From assembly GCA_023052935.1 (NCBI GenBank), contig CM041292.1, forward strand, positions 143,929,143-143,993,142: a stretch of DNA of 64,000 bases, in the 5' to 3' direction. This stretch comes from Piezodorus guildinii. Taxonomy: Eukaryota; Arthropoda; Insecta; Hemiptera; Pentatomidae. Shown here one piece after another: positions 13,701 through 25,700 of the stretch; the stretch's first letter is position 1, and each line of letters opens with the position of its first letter. Under the pieces are notes generated by a model. That model was given only the letters and a program-made list of their open reading frames with translations. It made no database searches and had not been told where the DNA came from. The position numbers and the translations under genes are program-made.

Positions 13701-16700
13701 CTTTACCAAGTTACCCAATTCCACCATCCATTATACTTTTGAACCTTATATAATTCAAATCCTCTGTCCATTCCCATTATACACGCTCTTGGCCCTCAGA
13801 TTTATACACTATGGCCCACCGAACTGCACATTTAGACGACAGGTCTTTTCTCATCAGATCCTCAATCCTATGGAATTCTATCCCTCTTTCTATTTGTCAC
13901 TCTTTATTTCTACCTTCAAATCCCACTTATTTAATCATCCAATAGCTATCCAGGCACATTAGAATTGTAAATAAGGTTCTATTTTACTTATTTTTTCTTC
14001 CCATTTGCATATGTCTATTTTCTATTAGTATTTGTTAACTTGTTTATATGTATTTAATTAACTAAGACTCTGAAGCCCATTTTCTATACATTTCAATTAA
14101 ATATTATTTTTATCTCTGCTAAATGACATTTTTATCTATTATAGACTCAAGCTCAGCCCCAGCCTCTAACGTTAGCCCAGCTGCAACAGTTGCAACAACA
14201 ACAAAGAACTTCTGTATCGACTAGCCTTCTTTCACAACAACGAGTTGTTGGTAAGTTATTTGAAGTATTTTTTTTTTAATTATTAAATGTTATGTGTATT
14301 TGAATTATTAAAAAAAAAAAAAAAAAGTTTTATGCATGTAACAGTTATGTATTTTATTCTTTTTGGTTTATTATTTCCAATAATGAACCTTTGTAATCAA
14401 CAAAAAAATAGAATAAAAACAATCTGTTTGTCCACTGTTCAAATTAGTAAATAAATAAATATTAAAGAATTTCAGTTGTTAGTGCTATTCAATAGAAAAT
14501 TAAATTTCCTACAAAACAAAAAAAAATATTGAAATCGGTTTAGAAATAACAGAGATATAGCGTTTTGAAATTAGCAGTGGTGATATTTTCCTTTAAATTA
14601 TTTATTGCCTTTAAACAGTTACACTCTAATATAGTTTTTTGGAAATAATAAACCATTGAGTTATATTTTGCAGTGTTTTTCTTTATCAATGTCTAACAAT
14701 CGAAGTGCAAAGTATTACTGTAATAGCATTTGTGAGTCATAAATATTTTAAATTAATTCACAGTGAGCAGTTCTGGAGGTACAAGCTTGATAAAGTCTCA
14801 GGTGGCAACAGGTACAAGTGCTGCTAGTCAAGTTGTTGCGAAAGTGGTTCCTGCAAGTGGAAACAACACTCCTATAATTACAATGGAAAGTTTACTTTCG
14901 GCTGCTAAGCACTCCCAAACCTCACAGCAAGGTAATCTAATACTTGATAGTAATCCTCAATATCTTGTTTACATTTTAATTTTTTCTTTAGGACTCCCAC
15001 TGTAGCATCGTCCGATTAGCCATAGTAGCATAAAGTGACGTTAAATAAATAAACAAACAAACAAACATTTTAATTTTTTAAATAATCGACTGGGTTCAAC
15101 CTATGAACTTTCTAAAATGAATATTTGTCTCCTCTAAAATTGCAAATATTGTTGGAAATATGTTTTTCATAAATTTATAACGATTAGAAACAACTCTTTG
15201 TGGCCATTAACACAACTCCTGCATCTTGAAATATGAGTATCATTTACCAGTCTTTCTTAGAAAACAAATTTATATATACTTTTTTTTAATGTATTCATAT
15301 AAAATATATTACTGCATTACATTTGAAAAGAAAAGTGAAAAGAATCAAATAAGTTGGTTTAATAATATGAATGGAAACAACATATTATTATCCATAACAC
15401 GTGTAATGAGAGATTTTTGCACATCCTGTAAAATTTCCTAGAATGGATTTAGTACTTTTTGGAACTCAGCTTCTCAATTTTGGGGGAAACCTAATTATTA
15501 TATATACCATAATTATCTAGATAAGAAGATCCTTGTAAATCGGAGATTTGGAGAAGTATAAAACAAGGAGTGGAGTGGTGCGAGAGGCAAAGAAACCTGA
15601 CCACAAACACTGTTGGATCTTGTTTCAACCTGAATATAGAGAAGGAGGGTCCCTATGAATTCCAATAAGAAGTGTATTTGGGAGCAGAAAATTGAGCTAT
15701 CAGAACTAATCATCATTGCTGGGTATCACAAATTATGCAACTCCTGTATGGAGCCCTCAATCAATTCAGATAAATCCAAGAGGGGAAGATTAATCCATAG
15801 ATTGGCGCTGTTGCCAGCAAATTTTGTATTAAGAACAAGGAATAGGTGTTTCTGGAGAGTCTTTGGCGGAAGTTCAGGTATGATATTATATTGTTTAAAG
15901 AAATAACTGGGAGGTCTCTCTTGATGAATGACTAGACCACTAACAAAAGGAATGAAACACTTAAATATCACAGTAGCGCTTATTGGTGGTAATAATTTTT
16001 TATACTAATAAATAAAGAAAATTTTAAAGTAAGAAGTCTGTTTGTTGGCTCTTCTAGTACTTCTTATTACTGTATTTTCTATACAGCTGTTTCTCATTCT
16101 TAAAAACTATTACATTAAAAATTTCTATTTTAATAAATAAGAATATGATGAATAAAGAGAAAAGTGGCTTCTGAATATCTTAAATTACCAATCAAGAAAT
16201 AAATTTGTGAATGTTGGAATCAACACCATTTTTTTGTTCCTTTTTATTTTTTTGTTATTGCTACCACCTAGTATCTTAATCCTAAGCTTACAAATTATTT
16301 ATTTAAAAAAATATTTTTCAGCCACAGTGAGATTACCTGCTGTAAATAGAGCTGTTCCATCTCAATATGCAGTGGTTTCATTACCTCAACAAAGGGTAGT
16401 TCAGACAACTGTACCACAGGTACGAGACTTAATATTGCTATTAAGGTTTATGATTGTTTTATAGTTCCTAGTTGAAGAGAAGAACTTTTTTTTTGCTTAT
16501 TTATTTTTTATTTATTATTCTTTATTTTTTAAAAGCTCTATAACAGTTATTCCATAATCAGTAATTTATTTTAAATATCAGGAAAGGAGAGAATTTTAAT
16601 ACAAGACATACTTCTTTTTTTTTCCAATAAAATATTATCAGTAAATTTACAGGAATGATTCTTGTTTATTACTCTTGATTGTTAATTTAAAATAAAAATG

Positions 16701-19700
16701 ACATAATCCTGAATCTTGAAAAAAACTGTTGTTTGTGGTTACCTTTTATAAATACTAATGTTGGTGCCTTCCAAATCCTAAAAAACTCAAGACCTTGATG
16801 AAATTTACTTTCTGTGTTTCTGCAAGCCCAATGCTAGTCTATATATATAAAAATCTCGTGTCACAATGTTTTTTTCGCGATAAACTCTGAAATTAGTGAA
16901 TCCACTTTGATCAAACTTCGTAAGTATCTGTTATTTGGTCCAACTTAAATGATAGGATAGTTTTTATTACTTATCTAAATGGTTGAAAAATATATTTTTC
17001 TAAAACATAAAATGAAATTTGTTTAACTGTGGCAACACTGGTTCCCAGTAACCTACCCATATATTTACACATGTGATTATTAATTCAAATATAAGTGTGT
17101 GTTGATAGTTTCTATGCCTTCTGATTTATAAAATACAGATTCACTCCATAGTTTCCAGTTATAATAAAATACATATTAGTTGGCGACAAGGATAGGACAA
17201 AATATACATTCACTCCATAGTTTCCAGTTATAATAAAATACATATTAGTTGGCGACAAGGATGGGACAAAATATACATTCACTCCATAGTTTCCAGTTAT
17301 AATAAAAATAATTATTTTTAGTTTTTTTAAATAATTTAAAGTGTTAATCTTTTGTTAAAAAAAAAGCAAATAATTAAAGAGCTTATTTCTGGATCCTAAA
17401 AAAAAACATGTTTTATTCTGGAGGAAGGCTTCACCCACAATTGAAGAAAATACGCATCTAACTTGCAAAGGAGTTATGGTGATATATGTACAACGGTTAT
17501 GTTTAAAAGATAAAACAATGTTATTGAGTAATTTGCATATGGCTACTTGGTACTGGCATGTTATTGTAACATATAGTAAATAAAATAGTTATCTGACATG
17601 AAATAATAATATTTTATTTATCATACATAGAGTAGCTCATTGCTATTCACCTGTATTCCTTTTATATAATCTCATTCAACATAGTCACTATCAACATCTT
17701 TCGTAGTTTGTAGCAATTTTAATTTAAATTATTTTTTTATCAAATTGAATTTGCCAAACCGCAAACAAAGATAATGAAGTGTAGTTTTTTGTTCTATATT
17801 TAGTTTCACTTACCTATATATGACATATATAGTACGGGAAAGTATAGCGATCGTGAACATTTTTGAATATCTGTTTTCGACGGAAATACACGTTTTAGGG
17901 TCTCCTGAGCCCAAATGACCAAGTCCCGATAAAAGGTCTGTGTGTCCGTGTGTGTGGTAAGTCCTGGGCGAAAACGAAAAGTCCTATGAAAGTGAAATTT
18001 TGTATTTAATACAACTATACGTCCGAGATGTTGAAGAAACTCTTTTATCAAAATAGGTTTACCAGAAGAGCCATTTTATTCTATGCATTTTGCACCTTTT
18101 TACGATTTTCTCAAAAACTGCTCTTACAATTTTGATGAAACTCTTATTTATGAATATAAAATTAAATGGGCTATAATATCATGTAAGTTCCATTCTGATT
18201 GAAATAGTCTGACAGGGATTAAATTACGATATTTTAAATTTTCCTCCTTTTAACTACCTTTAATTTTGTACATTACAAAAGATTAACCATATTTTCTTAA
18301 TAACATTGCTGAAGAACGGCTAATTATACAAGTTCGACAAATTTGATGACCAACCGAAGGATAAAACAACAAAATTTTTTAATGTAATTTTTGTTTTTGT
18401 TTGTTGTGTTTTAGGGCGTGAAACAGCAAGGTCACCAACGCCCGATGGTTATGTATGGTTCATTCTAGGTTTGATTACTCCAGATAGAGAGGGGGATGGC
18501 AAAAGGGGAAAGGCGACATCCAGACCCGCGAGGGGCCCGAAGAGGGTCAGAAGGCGCCAAAGTCCGCCATATTAATTAAAGGGTAGATGTGTAAGTAGTA
18601 TTGAGAATACGAGGGTCGTTCTGAGGATGTGGATAAAAACCACGTAGTCCTATGCTCATCCTTACATTAGTACATTCACCAATGTTTACGATTTGGAAAA
18701 GTCCAAATCCCCTCAACTCCTCGGAGCTAACACGCTCTGGCGGACGAGTAGCGCCTCCGTGACCCCCCGACACAGCCACCGAAAGCCCAAAATGCCGCTA
18801 CCCTTCTCCCGCCCCTCCACCCGTTCAGCTTAAGTGTAACTTAAGTACCAGTTGATCTTTTTAAAATTATTAGGTTTTGTTTATTTGTAACTAGGAGGAC
18901 ACGGGCTTAAAAAAAAAAAATTAAAAGGATAAGGATAAGTTGTTAACCATTCGCTCCATTATTTTACAAAGGCAACTGGTCAGAAATATAGGGCGATAGC
19001 TAGACACTTGTCTTTACCTGTTTTAAGAATAGGTACTATTTCAGATTGTCTCCAGATGCTTGGAAATTCGCCTGTTATCCACACATGGTTAAAGAAACAC
19101 AGCAACTAGTGGAGACAGTTGTCTGGAAGGTGTTGAATCATTGCGTAATGTATATCATCCGGACCTGGTGAAGATCCCTTGAGGTTACGAAGCGTAATTT
19201 CAAGTTCTCAAGCAGTAAATGGACGATTATATGTCTTGTCGGAAACTTCATGGTGATTATAGGGTGTTTCAACTTCTGAATTCATGTCCTCTGCAAAATT
19301 AGGTTGAACAGAGGGTGGGCTATAAATTCCCGAGTAATGATCAGTGACTATTTCGGGATCGTCTGTTAATTTTCCCTCGAGGAGTAGGGTGTAATGGGTA
19401 AATGAGCATCTGTTATGAATTTTTCGTATTTTATTCCAGATGATATTAGTTAGTGTGGATGAATTAATTGTTTCAACGAATTGCTTCCAAGATTTCCGAC
19501 TTACTCGTGTTTATAATACGCCTACATAGGGACCGTTGTTTTTTGTATTCGATGAGGTTCGGATACCCATGCGTGATTATTGTTCGGGCTATCGGTCCTA
19601 TAGATATCAAAGTCTTTTAAACTGAAAGTGTCAGTCTTTTTGAGATGGCTTTCTTGAATACATATACATGTTGGATTTTCGTCTCTTATTAATATCTTTA

Positions 19701-22700
19701 GGTCATTAAAGTGGGTTTTAATACCATTGCAGTTCCATTGTATAAGATTCATTTAGTAATGAGGGTGCTAATTTGAAAACGAAAGAGGTGATAATCTGAC
19801 ATCAATGTTTTGTTTTGTAAATAATTAATAATAATAAAAAAAATAAAAAAATAAATAAATATACATACATATACATATACATATACATACAGATATACAT
19901 AGCATAATAATAAGAAATAGAATGAAATACCAAAAACCTAATTAAATAAAATAAAAAATAAATAAATAAAATAAAATATAAAATAAATAAGTAAAAAAAT
20001 ATATATATATTTAATTAAAAAAATAAAATAAAAAAATACATAAAAAATTAATTGAAATAAAATAATAAATAAATGATATAAAAATAGTTAATAAATAGAC
20101 AAAAGGCATATACACACATACATACATATACATACACACTCAGACACATATACATACATACACTTATAATAATAAAATAATAGAGACAGGAAAAATAATA
20201 AAAAGTAGATAAAGGAAACATAATAAAATAATTAGTACATAAAGGAATGTAGATACGCACATAGGTAGAGGGAAAAAAGTAAATAAAAAAAAAAAAAATA
20301 ATAATCATTAAAAAATAAGGAAATAAAGAAGTAAATAAAGAAATCATGCCTGCATAGATACATACGCACGTACATACATACTTGTACCCATAAACATGCA
20401 GGCAAGCATCCATGTAGACATACATATACCTACACACATATACATAGCCATTCATAATCATTATAACGATATACATGTATATTCAAAGAAGTTAGTTATC
20501 ATTATTAATCTAGGGATCATTTTTCTTTTTTGTCTTTCTATTGCTTTTATCTTTAATAAAACTGTCCTCATCAGCAGATTGGCCTCCATCGTCAAGAGAC
20601 ACAGGTCCCGTCGAGCTTGGCGGGACCGTGCCATCTGTAGATGTTCCAGCTTCGGCGAGAGGAGAAGATATGAAGCTAGTGGGGAGGGACAGGATGGGGT
20701 GGAGAGGACAGGACTGGGTAGGGGGGAGGGGGTGGGACTAGGGGGACTGACGGGAGGCCTGAGGAGGACCTGCCTCGGCGGAGACGGCCTTCTCTCTGGC
20801 TTAATAGGGGTGGCGGCGGAGTAGGGAGCGGCGTGTTTATGTTGTTGTTTACAGCACTGCTTGCATTTTTGCCTAAAGTATCAACTGATGTATTTTCGGT
20901 AGCATTAGCATTGGTATTTTCTTTACTGTCTTTAAGCATTACGCTATTATTTTTAATTTCGCCAAATAAAAAGGGGATATCTACTTGTGTGCCGATTTCC
21001 CGTTTATTAACTTTTATTGAATTTTCTTTTGTTACAGCCGCGAAAGATTTATGGAATGTTGTCGGATGCCGTTGTTTATAAATTTTTTTCGCCTCAGTGA
21101 AGGATATTTTATTGTTTACTTGGATCGATTTGATTTCCTTTTGTACTTGAAAGACTGGACTGGACTGGTCAAGCGCATGGTGGGATCCACTGCAGTTTAT
21201 ACAGTTAGGCTCGTTTTCACACCGGGAGTTTTCAGTGTGTTTAGTTTTTCCACACTGAATACATATAGCTTGTTTTCTACATTGCGCCGTAGGGTGGTAG
21301 AAGCCCAGGCAATTAAAACATCTTATCGGATTAGGCGTTAATGAAAATACCTCTACAGTTCGATATCCCACTCATATAGTTTTAGGTGCAACTGGAGTAG
21401 GGAAGGTAACAATATAGCTATGGGTGAATATTTCGGTCCCGTTTTTTTAAATTTTTATTCTAACGATTTATTTTATTACATTCGACAATTCTCTCTTGAT
21501 TTCTTTTGAAGAAACTAAAATCTTCTTATTCTAAATAGATTGTTATTTATAAAATATAAAATGCAAGAGAGTGGTAAATAGTTAGAACTTAATGCTAAAC
21601 TTAGCTGGTACTGAGAAATGCTTCTCCTCCAGAGTCCAAACTAACACTCATTTTTTTTTTTTTTATAAGAACAGTAATATAGACGTACAATATATTGTTG
21701 GAAAGAGAAAGATTTTAGAAAAAATATTATCTGATATACAAAGTTTTAAAAGACAATATAAAGTGATGAATAGAGAATAAACTTATTACTGATTTAAAAT
21801 TTAATATAGTTTTATGATGAATCATATGTTTCCATCGAAAATGAATACACGTTCTATTAAAATCAACATAAAATATTTGTCAAATTGAAGTATATTTAAT
21901 AGGTTTTAAATTTTAACAGCCGAGGTAAGTTAAAGCCGTGTGTTGACCACATCAGATTTTTTCAATGTGTCTCAATATTAGAAACAAGGCATTAATAGTT
22001 ATAATAGATTAATTATAGTAATAGGTTAAGTTGTTTTAAAATCACTTAACTCATTAACCATAATTCTAACTTTAGTCTAATAATTTGCCATTTAATTCTG
22101 TTAAATATACAATAGCAATCCATTAGAAGTAGGCATACCAAAAATGACTCAATATATTTTAACTGTTACGTAATCGTGGTATATAGTCACATTTGCAACA
22201 TAAATGTGATTGATATACATTGATCCAACGAATTGTAATATTTTTACATGAAAACAACTTTGATATATGTAATTGTTAGATATATAATTTTTTATAATTT
22301 TAATTTATATTTCTTGAAAATCTGTACATATTATAATAATAGAGTTGTTGTTGACCGTTTTGACTATATGGTAAAGAAGTTGGTTGAGGGTGCAGCCACC
22401 AAGAAAACACACCAGTAAGAAAAAAATGAAATAAGTGTGTTTTATTGGTAGTTTCTTTGTTACCACATCCCCAAACAACTGCTCTATAATATGCGTTTTA
22501 TAGTTACTACTCATAAAAACATTTCTGTAAATTTAAATAAAGACAAAATAAAATATTCGCATGCAAAGCTGCGGGTTATAGCTAGTAGCTTTATAAATGT
22601 TTATATTAATAGATGAATGGGACACAGTGTACCTTTAAGGATATGTAAAACATTGGAAGGTACCTTACTATTACATCAAATTTCATATAACAGTTATTCC

Positions 22701-25700
22701 TGGATTTAGAATTTGTATTCTTTATTACAATATTTTTTATTTGAACATTATTACTCTTTCAATGGTTGGCAATTAATATTTTATTACATATGAATGTGAA
22801 TTAGCACATGACATAATATGAAACCCTAATATGTTTTGTTGGGTAATCTACAATGTCAAAAGTCACAGAAATGTATTTAATCATTTTGATATTGTGAACT
22901 TAAGGTATTCTGTAAATTTTGAAAAATTGAAATAAAGTGTTTATTTCAACATAAACACTGCCTAAGATTATAATTTATCAAAATGATCCAGATCCTTACC
23001 AAGATACTTCAAATATTATTATGTTTTGACTTGTGGAAAAAGCTTCTTATTAACCCTTTTAAATTTTTTATATTTATTTATTGGAATTTACAACTGTATA
23101 ACAAGTAATACAACAAGTAAATTTGAATGAAATATAAAAAGGCATGAAACACTTGTAGAGAAGCTTCCCAATGGAAGCACCTTTTAAAAATAAAATTTCT
23201 AGTTGCATTTTTTATTTATGTTTTTTTTTTTTTTTTTTTCTTGTGGTTAGGCTGGCAGCAGTGACTCTTCCAATTCAACCACTAGTGTAAAAATGGCAAC
23301 TGCTCAGGGTGTTAGAATTCCAGGATTGAATCTTACTCAGATTGCTGGAAAGCAAGTTCTTCTAGCCAGCAAGCCTGCTCAACAAGCTGCAACATTACAA
23401 GGACAAGTTAGTAATACATAATGGATCAATTTTGTATTCTTGTAACTTTTCACTGGCCATCTTGACATGAGGTTTGACTCTCTCAGTCTTCTAATGATCC
23501 TTGATTCCGAGATTGATAACCCTTGAACACCAGCGATCAAGTTTTTAATGGAAGACGTCTATGGGTTATTAATCCTGTGACGCCTTGACTTTGGTCGTCT
23601 CGAATCACTACCAGTGTTTCTATACCTTTTTATGGTCCTTGAAACAGTAGAATAATGAATCCCAAGGCGATTCACAATTTAACGCAATGATTTGCATTCT
23701 TTATAGAGAGAGATGATTCTGACCGAATCATCGTGACTCAAACGATTCATTGTGAATAAAATTAATTGTTTAAAACTAGATTTAAGAGAAAAAGATAACA
23801 GACTTGAGGAAAACGAAAGATAAACATGGACTGAAAGGAAATTTGAAATGAATGAAACAAAATTCTGTTTGTTGGTAAACAGTGAATGAAAATGATTTGT
23901 CTAATCCCTAACATCTCTCATTTAATAAATAATATTACTATGAAATGAAATGAAATAGCCTTTATTATGCAAAATAAGCAGTTACATATGTACAATGTTT
24001 TTTTAATATTTTTTATAACTATTAATATAAAATAGCATGCATATCTACATGGATACGCACACACACATACACTATTATACACTTCTTCTATGTCTTTCTT
24101 CCTGCACAGGTCTTCCTGTGAGGGAGTAGTAGTCAGCACTTCTCTGGGTGACTAGCTCTGTTGAGAAGCGGGGTCCGTGAGCTCTGTCCACTTCTTTTTC
24201 CATATAACCCTGTCTTTAGCGTCTCTCCACCAGAGGGGTCCCATCGTCAGCCTGAATACATCGCACCATCTCTTCACTGGTCGGCCTCTCTTCCTTTTTA
24301 GATCATATGGCGTCCACTCGGTTGTTATTTTTGACCACCTAACATCGTTGCTACGTAAGAGGTGACCAGCCCATTTCCATTTAATTTTCCTCAACTGTAA
24401 AATTGTATCTTTGAGGCCTGTTTCTTTCCTTAGTTTAGTGCATCTTATTTTGTCTCTTTTCTTTACCTTCATAATACTCCTCTCAATACTGTTCTGCCAT
24501 ACTTAGATTTTTCTCTCGTGGGCCTTAGTTAACGACCAAGTTTGAGAACCATATATCACTACTGGGAGGATACAGCTATCAAAGGTCTGCCTTTTAAGAT
24601 CTACATCTAAATCTCCTTTCATTATGTGCCTCAGTGACCAAAACTTGTTCCATCCCATTGCGATTTTTCTCTGTACTTCTTTTGTTGCTCTGTCCGAGAA
24701 GGACACCAGCTGGCCTAGATACACATACTCGTCTACATATTCTAAGGTGTATTTATTTATTTTTATTTCTTTTGGCTCCCTATTTGACGTTATTTTGGTT
24801 TTGTTGTAGTTTGGGATATTACTATAAATATAAAAAAGGTCTGGATTAAGGTCAAAACCTAGAAAAGCTCGAGAATTATGGGTGTTGCAATACTTTTTGA
24901 CAGAGAGTGTAGTTTATGATATCATTATTCATATTTTAAACTTTAAGTTTCCAACCTAACATTTTTTTTATGTTCAAAAGAAGTTGTTATATATCCTATA
25001 GATATCCCTTTTATTATTTCATCAGAATTACTTAAGATAATTTTTTAGAGGTGAACAAGTTTGAGGATTAAAAAATAAATTGTTGAAATTAAAACCAATT
25101 TCTTTTCCTTTCTTTGTTTTTCATTGGGAACTAATTTCTATTTGGTCCAATTAATAATCTGACAGTCTGTTTCATTTTAATATCTTTAGAAGTAAGGTGT
25201 GGAGATTTTAAATCTGTTTATAAAATATGGGATATCTGTAGTCTAGTCGAAGACATAGATACAATTATAAATAAATACTTTTTTTAAAAATGGGTTAGGT
25301 TTAGTGCACATAGAGATTTGTAGTGTTCCTAGGCCAACAGTCTAGCAAGGGGGTGACTAGGCACAGCAGCCTGTTTTTCCTCCCAAATTTTGGGTCCCCT
25401 CTTGAAATCAAATCAAAGAAAGATCTTGGACTAGAAAGATCTTTGGTGTTTGTTTTTTCTGAGGCCTCTATGTAAGTGATTAAAGCAGAAAAGTTCCCAG
25501 AAGTGTTTTATCTTACAATGCTTCATATAAAATGTCTGGAAATTGCATTTAATCATGTTTATGAAGCTATTCAGTCAAAATTTCCAAAAATAAATTTGTG
25601 GATTTCCTGTCTTTAAAACAATTAAATTAAAAGCTATTTGTGCAAATTTAAAGGAAACCTCACACTAAACTGCCCTTAACTCCTCAGCCAATCAACACTA

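Larger units (their letters stand above)
18950..21415 (-). mobile_element. I-like LINE fragment, minus strand
   Basis: Minus-strand non-LTR retrotransposon with a zinc-knuckle ORF1 (21371-20513), a long simple-sequence gap, then the start of ORF2: endonuclease (19752-19522) and the beginning of reverse transcriptase (about 19250-18950; SPGPDDIHYA, WRQSEIVPILKTGKDK). Most of the RT and everything downstream is missing. Inserted in family A copy 2. Clade I rests on the three-knuckle gag; Jockey is possible. Confidence 0.72.
17804..21957 (+). mobile_element. Family A repeat, copy 2, split by a LINE
   Basis: Opens with TTTCACTTACCT at 17804 and closes with AGGTAAGTTAAA (21923-21934) and a hairpin GTGTG-TTGAC-CACAT (21938-21952). 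Homology to copy 1 runs to about 18405, then resumes at about 21664 (ATAAGAACAGTAATATA). The intervening ~3.26 kb is a later insertion; without it the length is close to copy 1. Confidence 0.72.
16838..22585 (+). mobile_element. Helitron with nested insertions
   Basis: The 5' end TCTATATATATAAAAATCTC (16838), then GTGTCACAATG, GCGATAAACTC and TTTGATCAAACTT, is the recurrent 5' end of insect Helitrons (recognised from memory). The matching 3' end is GCTGCGGGTTATAGCTAG (22568-22585) followed by T, as for Helitron CTAG/T termini. No Rep/helicase domain was recognised, so non-autonomous. It contains a 69-bp tandem array and a family A copy that itself holds a LINE. Lies wholly within NFRKB intron 19. 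Its continuity between the two ends is inferred. Confidence 0.62.

Noticed and set aside
13690..13962. A 90-codon open frame that could be called a small host gene
   Set aside because: Its C-terminus and the frames upstream match the CR1-like LINE at 35 kb, so it is a retrotransposon relic.
18576..18779. 67-codon minus frame in the GC-rich block
   Set aside because: No recognisable motif; open because of GC-rich composition, and the block is probably LINE untranslated sequence.
20396..20824. 142-codon plus frame and an overlapping minus frame in the ATAC-rich region
   Set aside because: Generated by simple-sequence repeats and by the reverse strand of LINE ORF1.
22305..22514. 69-codon minus frame with a hydrophobic segment
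   Set aside because: Lies inside the Helitron span, shows no family motif and no conserved start; most likely chance.
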